A DNA stretch of 14,229 nt. Source: Alphaproteobacteria bacterium. GTDB lineage: Bacteria; Pseudomonadota; Alphaproteobacteria; UBA3830. Within the stretch, counting starts at the first letter, position 1, and each line of letters starts with the position of its first letter. Of the stretch, positions 7,694 to 13,705 are shown piece after piece. The position numbers and the translations under genes are program-made. Where the stretch lies: assembly GCA_025998735.1 (NCBI GenBank), contig BNWJ01000025.1, positions 1-14,229 of the forward strand, read 5' to 3'. The notes beneath the pieces are model-generated. The model did not search any database. It had not been told where the DNA came from and saw nothing but the letters and a program-made list of their open reading frames with translations.

Positions 7694-7719
7694 CATTGGA
7701 TTCGTCTACTGCTTCGCTC
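7685..7719 (+). repeat. stop-codon-associated palindromic repeat, copy B (end of lpxI)
   Basis: Perfect 7-1-7 palindrome CCAATGTGACATTGG (7685-7699), with the lpxI stop TGA (7691-7693) at its centre, then GGATTCG and TGCTTCGCTC. Compared with copy A, one C-G pair is replaced by a T-A pair on both arms, so the palindrome is maintained. Beyond it, a 7-bp hairpin with a 7-nt loop (GAAGACG 7772-7778, CGTCTTC 7786-7792) and pairs CTGCAA/TTGCAG (7734-7739, 7759-7764) and TTCGTC/GACGAA (7701-7706, 7769-7774) suggest a larger folded element reaching to about 7800. Confidence 0.75.
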
Positions 7720-7824
7720 GTACGCAGCGCCGTCTGCAAGATTCCCGCCGTGCCACGTTTGCAGGAACGACGAAGACGATTGGTGCGTCTTCATGTCATG
7801 CAAGCCAACATCAAGAAACATCAA

Positions 7825-7913
7825 TAACCATGTTCACATTTAATTTTTTGCGCCCTGCCACTTCTCAAACTCCGTTGTCAAAAGTGGCAAAACCCAATTG
7901 ATGAACATGGTTA
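7825..7913. repeat. nested palindrome between convergent genes
   Basis: Outer arms TAACCATGTTCA (7825-7836) and TGAACATGGTTA (7902-7913) are a perfect 12-bp inverted repeat. Inside, TGCCACTT (7856-7863) and AAGTGGCA (7882-7889) pair perfectly around an 18-nt loop. A competing small hairpin GAACAT/ATGTTC uses 7903-7908 and 7914-7919. The position between the 3' ends of lpxI and the MORN gene fits either a bidirectional transcription barrier or a small non-coding mobile element. No T-run typical of an intrinsic terminator is adjacent. Confidence 0.65.
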
Positions 7914-7934
7914 ATGTTCAAAGTTACTCCAATA

Positions 7935-10559
7935 TCAATCAGAAGTGATAAGCTTAGGGAAAGGCAGAGGGAGTTGTGGATGAAGCGTCTCTGTAAATGA
8001 CTCATCAAGATAAGGGAAAGCAAATACTTTAGGCTTATCATTAAACCAGGGGCCGTCAACATTTCCACTGGCGCTATACATTGTCCCGTCGCCATCTTTT
8101 TTACCATTCCTGAAATGTCCTTTATAGATACATCCTTCGACATATGTGAGTGTTCCTTCTCCCTGTGGCATGTTATTCTGCCACTCTCCCTCATAGACAT
8201 TGCCATTGGCGTACTGCATTCGTCCGTGTCCTTGTCGCATGCCATTCTGCCACCCTCCCAGATAGACACCTTCATCGGCGTACTGCACTTGCACTTGTCC
8301 TTCTCCCTGTGGCATGTTATTCTGCCACTCTCCCTCATAGACATCGCCATTGTGGTACTGCATTCGTCCGTGTCCTTGTCGCACGCCATTCTGCCACCCT
8401 CCCAGATAGACATCTCCATTGGCGAATGTGTATTTTCCTTCCCCATGTGGCCTATTTTTCATCAATTCCCCTCGATAGACAGTTCTATCGGCGAACTGCA
8501 CTTGTCCTTTTCCATCTGGCATGTCATTCCGCCACTCTCCCTCATAGACATCGCCATTGTGGTACTGCATTCGTCCGTGTCCTTGTCGCACGCCATTCTG
8601 CCACCCTCCCAGATAGACATCTCCATTGGCTAATGTGTATTTTCCTTCCCCATGTAGCCTATTTTTCATCAATTCTCCTCGATAGACAGTTCCATCGGCG
8701 TACTGCACTTGTCCTTTTCCATCTGGCATGTCATTCCGCCACTCTCCCTCATAGACATCGCCATTGTGGTACTGCATTGTTCCTGCTCCATCTCTTTTGC
8801 CATTCTTGAAATGTCCCATATAGAACTCTCCATTGGCTAATGTGTGTTTTCCTTCCCCCTGTGGCGCATCTTCTTGCCACTCGCCATTATAAATGCCTCC
8901 ATCGGAGTACCACATTCGTCCTCTTCCGTGTCGCATGTTATTCAGCCACTCTCCCTCATAGACATCGCCATTGTGGTACTGCATTCGTCCGTGTCCTTGT
9001 CGCATGCTATTCTGCCACCCTCCCAGATAGACATCTCCATTGGCTAATGTGTATTTTCCTTCCCTATGCGGCCTATTTTTCATCAATTCCCCTCGATAGA
9101 CAGTTCCATCGGCGAACTGCACTTGTCCTTTTCCATCTGGCATGTCATTCCGCCACTCTCCCTCATAGACATCGCCATTGTGGTACTGCATTGTTCCTGC
9201 TCCATCTCTTTTGCCATTCTTAAAATGTCCCATATAGGACTCTCCATTGGCTAATGTGTGTTTTCCTTCTCCCTGTGGCGCATCTTCTTGCCACTCGCCA
9301 TTATAAATGCCTCCATCGGAGTACCACATTCGTCCTCTTCCGTGTCGCATGTTATTCAGCCACTCTCCCTCATAGACATCGCCATTGTGGTACTGCATTC
9401 GTCCGTGTCCTTGTCGCATGCTATTCTGCCACCCTCCCAGATAGACATCTCCATTGGCGAATGTGTATTTTCCTTCCCCATGTAGCCTATTTTTCATCAA
9501 TTCTCCTCGATAGACAGTTCCATCGGCGAACTGCACTTGTCCTTTTCCATCTGGCATGTCATTCCGCCACTGTCCCTCATAGACACTGTCGTCGCGGTAC
9601 CGCATTCGTCCGTTTCCGTGTCGCATGCCATTTTGCCAATCTCCCTCATAGACACTGCCGTCGTGGTACCGCATTTCTCCTTTTCCGTCTCGCTTATCAG
9701 CCTTCCACCCTCCACGATAAACGCTTCCGTCGCTGTACCGCATTGTTCCAAATACATCTCTTTTACCATTCACCCAATTTCCATCATAAGCGTCTCCATT
9801 GGCAAAAACGCACACTCCTTTTCCATGCGCCAAATCCGCCACACAAGAGCCGTTATAGCAGTTCCCATCGGCGCGCCTCATTGTTCCTCTTCCCTCCATT
9901 TTACCATTCACCCAATTTCCATCATAAGCGTCTCCATTGGCAAAAACGCACACTCCTTTTCCATGCGCCAAATCCGCCACCCAAGAGCCGTTATAGCGGC
10001 TCCCATCGGCGCGCCTCATTGTTCCTCTTCCCTCCATTTTACCATTCACCCAATTTCCATCATAAGCATCTCCATTGGCAAAAACGCGCACCCCTTTTCC
10101 ATGTGGCAAATTCGCCACCCAAGAGCCGTCATAGGTTTCCCCATTGACCGATGCGTACTTTCCTCTTCCTTCCATTTTACCATTCACCCAATTTCCATCA
10201 TAAGCGTCTCCATTGGCAAAAACACATCTTCCATTTCCGTCCATTTTACCATCCCGCCAGTTTCCCTCACATTGGAATTCGTGGTTCGATTTGCATTGTC
10301 CCGCTCCTTCTGCCGCACCATCTTTCCATTCTCCATCAAAGAATATGCCATCGTCGAACCACATCTTTCCTTTTCCATGTTGGCGATCATCCTTCAATTG
10401 GCCAACATAGACACCGATACCTTCGATTTGTTTCGTTCTTATTTTATTGTCGTTTTCATTCACCATTTGCTGACCACCGCCAAGCGATCCTTCTGCAATT
10501 CCTAAAGTTGCTACTACCATTGCAGACGCACAGATGATCATTGATTTGCTTATTTTCAT
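7935..10559 (-). CDS. large secreted MORN-repeat protein
   Basis: 874-residue protein. The N-terminus has Lys2 and Lys5, a hydrophobic stretch at about 7-22 and a small-residue site (GIA|EGS), which looks like a cleavable Sec signal peptide. After a short linker come about 34 MORN repeats of 23 residues (pattern Y-x-G-x-W-x-x-G-x-x-x-G-x-G), from about residue 50 to 830, then a unique proline-rich tail (LPLPFPKL). MORN arrays form extended beta-hairpin ribbons; some bind lipids or mediate protein contacts. The repeats have higher-order periods of 2, 3 and 6 units, showing recent duplication. The start ATG 10557-10559 has GGAGA (10568-10572) 8 nt upstream. It is monocistronic, between convergent lpxI and upstream accC. 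Function is unknown; a periplasmic, surface or host-directed role is inferred from the signal peptide and likely lifestyle. Confidence 0.9.
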   Translation of the reverse strand: MKISKSMIICASAMVVATLGIAEGSLGGGQQMVNENDNKIRTKQIEGIGVYVGQLKDDRQHGKGKMWFDDGIFFDGEWKDGAAEGAGQCKSNHEFQCEGNWRDGKMDGNGRCVFANGDAYDGNWVNGKMEGRGKYASVNGETYDGSWVANLPHGKGVRVFANGDAYDGNWVNGKMEGRGTMRRADGSRYNGSWVADLAHGKGVCVFANGDAYDGNWVNGKMEGRGTMRRADGNCYNGSCVADLAHGKGVCVFANGDAYDGNWVNGKRDVFGTMRYSDGSVYRGGWKADKRDGKGEMRYHDGSVYEGDWQNGMRHGNGRMRYRDDSVYEGQWRNDMPDGKGQVQFADGTVYRGELMKNRLHGEGKYTFANGDVYLGGWQNSMRQGHGRMQYHNGDVYEGEWLNNMRHGRGRMWYSDGGIYNGEWQEDAPQGEGKHTLANGESYMGHFKNGKRDGAGTMQYHNGDVYEGEWRNDMPDGKGQVQFADGTVYRGELMKNRPHREGKYTLANGDVYLGGWQNSMRQGHGRMQYHNGDVYEGEWLNNMRHGRGRMWYSDGGIYNGEWQEDAPQGEGKHTLANGEFYMGHFKNGKRDGAGTMQYHNGDVYEGEWRNDMPDGKGQVQYADGTVYRGELMKNRLHGEGKYTLANGDVYLGGWQNGVRQGHGRMQYHNGDVYEGEWRNDMPDGKGQVQFADRTVYRGELMKNRPHGEGKYTFANGDVYLGGWQNGVRQGHGRMQYHNGDVYEGEWQNNMPQGEGQVQVQYADEGVYLGGWQNGMRQGHGRMQYANGNVYEGEWQNNMPQGEGTLTYVEGCIYKGHFRNGKKDGDGTMYSASGNVDGPWFNDKPKVFAFPYLDESFTETLHPQLPLPFPKLITSD
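8331..9585 (-). repeat. 207-bp and 414-bp higher-order repeats inside the MORN gene
   Basis: Sequence from about 8536 to 9171 recurs 414 bp further on with few changes (for example ACTGCATTGTTCCTG at 8771 and 9185). This equals six MORN units. At the 3' end of the gene the same block recurs with a 207-bp shift (8331 and 8538), three units. Naming the units A-F, the order read from the N-terminal side is ABCDEF, ABCDEF, ABC, ABC, then degenerate copies. All shifts are multiples of 69 bp, so the frame is kept. Confidence 0.85.
9771..10253 (-). repeat. 138-bp tandem repeats in the 5' part of the MORN gene
   Basis: The sequence CACCCAATTTCCATCATAAG begins at 9771, 9909, 10047 and 10185, exactly 138 bp apart, which is two MORN units. 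The first two intervals are nearly identical, and the copy at 10185 diverges after about 70 bp. It encodes alternating YDGNW and YNGSW (or YDGSW) units. Confidence 0.85.
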
Positions 10560-10579
10560 TTATCTATTCTCCATTAACG

Positions 10580-10696
10580 AAGGTGATAGCGTAGACATGA
10601 GTTGATTTTATCGAGCACCTTAAAATTCCAGCAACCTGAATTGCCGAAACTTCATCTGTTTCAAAAAAAAACAACTCCATTCTACACTATCACCTT
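10580..10696. repeat. inverted repeat flanking the MORN promoter region
   Basis: AAGGTGATAGCGTAGA (10580-10595) and TCTACACTATCACCTT (10681-10696) pair with a single G-T type mismatch over 16 bp, separated by 85 bp. The spacing is too wide for a terminator. It could mark the ends of a small insertion or two operator half-sites around the MORN promoter. Confidence 0.55.
10605..10634 (-). promoter_or_regulatory. candidate promoter of the MORN gene
   Basis: Read on the minus strand, TTGCTG (10629-10634) and TAAAAT (10605-10610) are 18 bp apart. The -10 matches 5 of 6 bases, the -35 only 3 of 6. It would give a leader of about 40 nt. It lies between the two arms of the inverted repeat at 10580-10696. 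Confidence 0.3.
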
Positions 10697-10750
10697 AACG
10701 AAAGCTAAAGTCACGAATAGAGCATAGAAAAATTTTCCGCAAAAATCAAG

Positions 10751-10774
10751 AAAAAAATGCACTCTCAATGCATT
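10751..10774 (-). terminator. rho-independent terminator of accBC
   Basis: On the minus strand, AATGCA pairs with TGCATT around a 7-nt loop (10762-10768), and the second arm runs into a stretch of T residues ending at 10751. It lies about 86 nt after the accC stop. The stem is short (6 bp), so termination may be partial. Confidence 0.55.
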
Positions 10775-10859
10775 ATATCTCTCCAAGTTGAGAAATTGGA
10801 CTTGTGGATGTTTGAGAATCGTCAACAAGATGCTCTCCGTTTGTCGATTGGGCGATACT

Positions 10860-12200
10860 TCAGTGCAAATCGTAGAGTTTTTCTAGAAAATGTATATCGA
10901 AATCTGCGTTGATGACATTTGCATCGTCGGCCAATTCGATGTGGAGAGGAATTAGCGTGTCCACCCCTTCGATTACGCATTCTCTCAGGGCACGACGCAA
11001 TCTTGCGAGACATTGCTCGCGGTCATTTGCGTGCACAATGAGCTTGGCGATCAGACTATCGTAGTATGGAGGGATTTTGCACCCGTCATAGAGAGCACTG
11101 TCCACGCGGACTCCAGGTCCTCCAGGACAATGATAATTGGTAACAGTTCCCGCTGACGGAATAAATGTCTTGGGATTTTCTGAATTTATTCTGCATTCGA
11201 TGGCGTGTCCCCTGAAGCTGACATCATCCTGAGTGACGGAAAGTTTCTGGCCATCTGCCACCAGAATCTGCTCCCTTATTATATCGACTCCGGTGATAAT
11301 TTCGGTTACCGGATGCTCCACCTGTATGCGGGTATTCATCTCTATGAAGAACAGTTGTTTGTTTTCGTAGAGAAATTCCAGCGTTCCCACTCCGACGTAG
11401 CCTAGTTCTGCCATGGATTCTGCGATTTTCCGCCCGAATTCGTCTCTGAATTCCGGAGTTAACACCGTACTTGGAGCTTCCTCCCATACTTTTTGATTTC
11501 GCCTCTGAAGCGAGCAGTCCCTTTCACCCAGATGAACGGCGTTTCCATACTTATCGGCTATGATTTGAAATTCGATGTGTCGAGGTCTTTCCAGATATTT
11601 TTCCAGATATACCCGATCATTACCAAAGGAAATTCCCGCTTCCCTTTTGGCAGTTTCGTATGCTTCTACAAAGTCAGCTTTGGATCTGGCCACTTTCATG
11701 CCACGTCCACCACCGCCACCGGCCGCTTTTATTAGGACGGGATATCCGATTGCCTCTATCTGACGAAGTGCTTTCTCTATGGAGGTGACTGCGCCTTCGG
11801 ATCCCGGAACCGTCGGCAATCCGAATCTTGCAATGGTTTTCTTGGCCATAATTTTATCGCCCATCATGGCTATGTGATCGGCCTTGGGACCTATGAACTT
11901 CAAGCCATGCTCTTCCACCATGTGGGCAAATGTTGCATTTTCGCTTAGAAATCCGAATCCCGGATGAATTGCATCTGCGCCCGTAATACACGCCGCAGAA
12001 ATAATGGCCGGAATGTTGAGATAGCTCTCCCGCGGTTGTGGAGGTCCTATGCAAACGCTTTCATCAGCAAGACGGACAGACATAGCTTCGGCGTCTGCTG
12101 TGGAATGCACGGCAACAGTCTGGATTCCGAGATCTTTACACGCCCTCAGAATACGAACAGCGATTTCACCTCTGTTTGCAATCAATATTTTATTTATCAT
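10860..12200 (-). CDS. accC: acetyl-CoA carboxylase, biotin carboxylase subunit AccC
   Basis: ATP-dependent carboxylation of the biotin on AccB, the first half-reaction of acetyl-CoA carboxylase in fatty acid synthesis. It is 446 residues long (E. coli 449). The N-terminal domain begins with KILIANRGEIAVRI and carries HPGFGFLSEN (79-88). The ATP-grasp domain has the glycine-rich loop KAAGGGGGRGMK (158-169), HIEFQIIAD (208-216), and the active-site segment EMNTRIQVEHPVTE (287-300), in which E287, N289 and R291 match E. coli E288, N290 and R292. The ATG start at 12198-12200 lies 18 bp after the accB stop. The C-terminal domain appears complete. Confidence 0.98.
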   Translation of the reverse strand: MINKILIANRGEIAVRILRACKDLGIQTVAVHSTADAEAMSVRLADESVCIGPPQPRESYLNIPAIISAACITGADAIHPGFGFLSENATFAHMVEEHGLKFIGPKADHIAMMGDKIMAKKTIARFGLPTVPGSEGAVTSIEKALRQIEAIGYPVLIKAAGGGGGRGMKVARSKADFVEAYETAKREAGISFGNDRVYLEKYLERPRHIEFQIIADKYGNAVHLGERDCSLQRRNQKVWEEAPSTVLTPEFRDEFGRKIAESMAELGYVGVGTLEFLYENKQLFFIEMNTRIQVEHPVTEIITGVDIIREQILVADGQKLSVTQDDVSFRGHAIECRINSENPKTFIPSAGTVTNYHCPGGPGVRVDSALYDGCKIPPYYDSLIAKLIVHANDREQCLARLRRALRECVIEGVDTLIPLHIELADDANVINADFDIHFLEKLYDLH

Positions 12201-12218
12201 TCAAAAACACTACTCGAT

Positions 12219-12704
12219 TCATTCAATAATAACGACCGGATCACCGTATTCAACCGGCTGCGAATCTCTCACAAAAATATGCTTGATCACTCCCGAACGC
12301 GGAGCCTTTACCATATTCATAACCTTCATCGCCTCTATGATGAATAAAGTCTGCCCTTGAGTTATAGTACTTCCAACGAAGATGAAAGGCTCGGCACCTG
12401 GTCCCGGCGATAGATATATCGTTCCAACCATTTGGGCTTCTATGACTCCCGGATGATTTTCTAGCCTCGTCTCTGGCTCGATGGCAGGATTTGCGGCTAT
12501 TCCACCATTGGCCACCATATTTGGGCTTGATGAAATAACATTATTATTGACAGCGGAAACCGGAACTACGGTTTGAGGAATGGTGCGCAATACTTTTATT
12601 CGCAGTGAATCAACCTGATATTCTATTTCGGTTAAATCTGTCTCTCTGAGGAGTTCTGCCAAAGCTCTAACGGCATCGGGATCTATCTTAAGATGCTGAG
12701 ACAC
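12219..12704 (-). CDS. accB: acetyl-CoA carboxylase, biotin carboxyl carrier protein AccB
   Basis: Carries the covalently bound biotin that shuttles carboxyl groups between AccC and the carboxyltransferase. With the GTG start at 12702-12704 the protein has 161 residues, typical for AccB. An N-terminal helical region (VRALAELLRETDLTEIEY) is followed by a flexible Asn/Pro-rich linker at about 50-80 and the C-terminal biotinyl domain. The biotin lysine is K127 in EAMKVMN; the usual motif is EAMKMMN, and Met-to-Val after the lysine is a tolerated change. A GTG at 12708-12710 is in frame but touches the ribosome site AAGGAG (12710-12715), so the second GTG with 5-nt spacing is preferred. It lies 33 bp downstream of tRNA-Val on the same strand and 18 bp before accC. 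Confidence 0.96.
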   Translation of the reverse strand: MSQHLKIDPDAVRALAELLRETDLTEIEYQVDSLRIKVLRTIPQTVVPVSAVNNNVISSSPNMVANGGIAANPAIEPETRLENHPGVIEAQMVGTIYLSPGPGAEPFIFVGSTITQGQTLFIIEAMKVMNMVKAPRSGVIKHIFVRDSQPVEYGDPVVIIE

Positions 12705-12709
12705 ATACA

Positions 12710-12715
12710 CTCCTT
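12710..12715 (-). promoter_or_regulatory. ribosome binding site that decides the accB start
   Basis: AAGGAG on the minus strand. It leaves 5 nt to GTG 12704-12702 and none to the upstream GTG 12710-12708. Confidence 0.7.
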
Positions 12716-12737
12716 CTTAGCCAATGCCAACAATTAA

Positions 12738-12812
12738 TGGTGGGCGTAGCAGGGATCGAACCTACGACCACTACGATGTCAACGTAGTGCTCTACCGCTG
12801 AGCTATACGCCC
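12738..12812 (-). tRNA. tRNA-Val (anticodon GAC)
   Basis: A full cloverleaf reads on the minus strand: acceptor GGGCGTA/TACGCCC, D-arm with AGCTCAGCGGTAGAGC, anticodon stem CTACG/CGTAG with loop TTGACAT (anticodon GAC), T-arm with GGTTCGATCC, and an encoded CCA end (12738-12740). It precedes accB by 33 bp without a terminator between them. Confidence 0.97.
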
Positions 12813-12831
12813 GAATAACTCTCATAGAAGG

Positions 12832-12860
12832 TATATAATCCCTTTTTTTTCTTTTTTCAA
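12832..12860 (-). promoter_or_regulatory. promoter of the tRNA-Val-accB-accC unit
   Basis: On the minus strand TTGAAA (12855-12860) and TATATA (12832-12837) are 17 bp apart, with an A-rich spacer. The start would lie about 12 nt before the tRNA. No separate promoter fits into the 33 bp between the tRNA and accB. Confidence 0.5.
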
Positions 12861-13149
12861 GTGCTGAACAATACAACAAATCACATCTGTTGAAGAAATC
12901 ACTCATTATAAAGGTTAAAGTTGTGGGCCAAATTTAGATCTGGAACCGCTGATTATCATGACCAAAAATCGATCTACGCAACAAATCTAACATATGAAAA
13001 TCAATCAAGTAATTTCGCATTCTCCAACAATTATACAACACTATTTCTACAATGTAGATTTATCGTTGCTTTAGTATGCGACATCGACTAGACTCTAAAG
13101 CGCAGTGCGTGAGAACACGTGAGCAATGTAATCTCTGTGGCCTATTTTT
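12861..13149. other. intergenic region with small palindromes, no gene seen
   Basis: AT-rich gap between the divergent tRNA-Val and HIT units. It holds a perfect 6-1-6 palindrome TCTACAATGTAGA (13046-13058) and a 7-bp inverted pair GCTTTAG (13068-13074) and CTAAAGC (13095-13101) around a 20-nt loop. The GTAGATTT start of this second structure resembles the end of the leader elements, so it may be a decayed relative. I find no convincing promoter for the HIT gene here. Confidence 0.4.
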
Positions 13150-13258
13150 ATGAAGGGAACTGTCGCTGTATCGGTCGTGGCCGGTATATATGGTGCCCAC
13201 CTGGGATCTGGCCACACGAAGATCCTGGGCCACGGTTCTCAGGTCTGCGTGCGTTAAT

Positions 13259-13262
13259 GGAG
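13259..13262 (+). promoter_or_regulatory. ribosome binding site that decides the HIT start
   Basis: GGAG with 6-nt spacing to ATG 13269; the ATG at 13266 is only 3 nt away. Starts further upstream (13119, 13257) add residues unlike the family. Confidence 0.6.
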
Positions 13263-13268
13263 TTGATG

Positions 13269-13622
13269 ATGTACGATAAAAATAATGTGTTTTATAAGAT
13301 TCTTCAGTCTGAAATCCCTTCCAAGAAGATATATGAAGACGGTGTAGCACTGGCTTTTTATGACATAAATCCCGTATGTAAAGTGCATGCTTTAGTAATT
13401 ACGAAGGCGTTGTATGTGGATTTCCATGATTTCGTATCCAAGGCATCACCAGAAGAAGTAGGCGCATTTTTTGGCGCAGTCGCCAAGGTTGCCAAACTAT
13501 TAGAAGTCGATGAAAGCGGCTATAGAATAGTCAGCAATATTGGTAAGGATTCTAGACAAGAAGTACCTCATTGCCATGTTCATATTTTAGGTGGAGAGCA
13601 ATTGTGCCAGTCCTCTAAGTAA
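13269..13622 (+). CDS. HIT-family nucleotide-binding protein (HINT-like)
   Basis: Small histidine-triad hydrolase of 117 residues, the usual HINT length. Such proteins cleave nucleoside phosphoramidates or related nucleotides in the cytoplasm; the precise substrate in bacteria is often unknown. The protein starts with NVFYKILQSEIPSKKIYED, has the family segment ALAFYDINPVCKVHALVI (27-44), and ends with the triad H101-C-H103-V-H105 in QEVPHCHVHILGG, where H103 is the expected catalytic residue. All three histidines are kept. An upstream in-frame extension to 13119 exists, but its composition differs and it lacks a ribosome site. tRNA-Arg follows after only 6 bp, so both are probably on one transcript. 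Confidence 0.93.
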   Translation: MYDKNNVFYKILQSEIPSKKIYEDGVALAFYDINPVCKVHALVITKALYVDFHDFVSKASPEEVGAFFGAVAKVAKLLEVDESGYRIVSNIGKDSRQEVPHCHVHILGGEQLCQSSK

Positions 13623-13628
13623 ATACTT

Positions 13629-13705
13629 GCATCCGTAGCTCAGCTGGATAGAGCGTCTCCCTCCGGAGGAGAAGGTCGTGGGTTCGAATCCCGCTGGGTG
13701 CACCA
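13629..13705 (+). tRNA. tRNA-Arg (anticodon CCG)
   Basis: Complete 77-nt cloverleaf: acceptor GCATCCG/TGGGTGC (with G-T pairs), D-arm AGCTCAGCTGGATAGAGC, anticodon stem TCTCC/GGAGA with loop CTCCGGA (anticodon CCG), T-arm GGGTTCGAATCCC, and encoded CCA (13703-13705). It reads CGG codons. Confidence 0.97.

Noticed and set aside
7483..7824. Minus-strand frame over the 3' end of lpxI and repeat copy B
   Set aside because: Antisense to a well-supported gene and continuing into repeat sequence; no domain or ribosome site.
8150..10250. CRISPR-like regular repeats
   Set aside because: The period is 69 bp without distinct spacers, lies within an open reading frame and encodes MORN motifs.
9537..10505. 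Long open frames on the + strand opposite the MORN gene (also 8150-8809 and 9254-10147)
   Set aside because: They are mirror frames kept open by the 69-bp in-frame repeat of the MORN gene; they lack ribosome sites and recognisable domains, and the minus-strand protein has a clear family and signal peptide.
13119..13268. Longer start for the HIT protein
   Set aside because: The extra 50 residues are unlike the family, lie in a compositionally different stretch, and have no ribosome site, whereas ATG 13269 has one.
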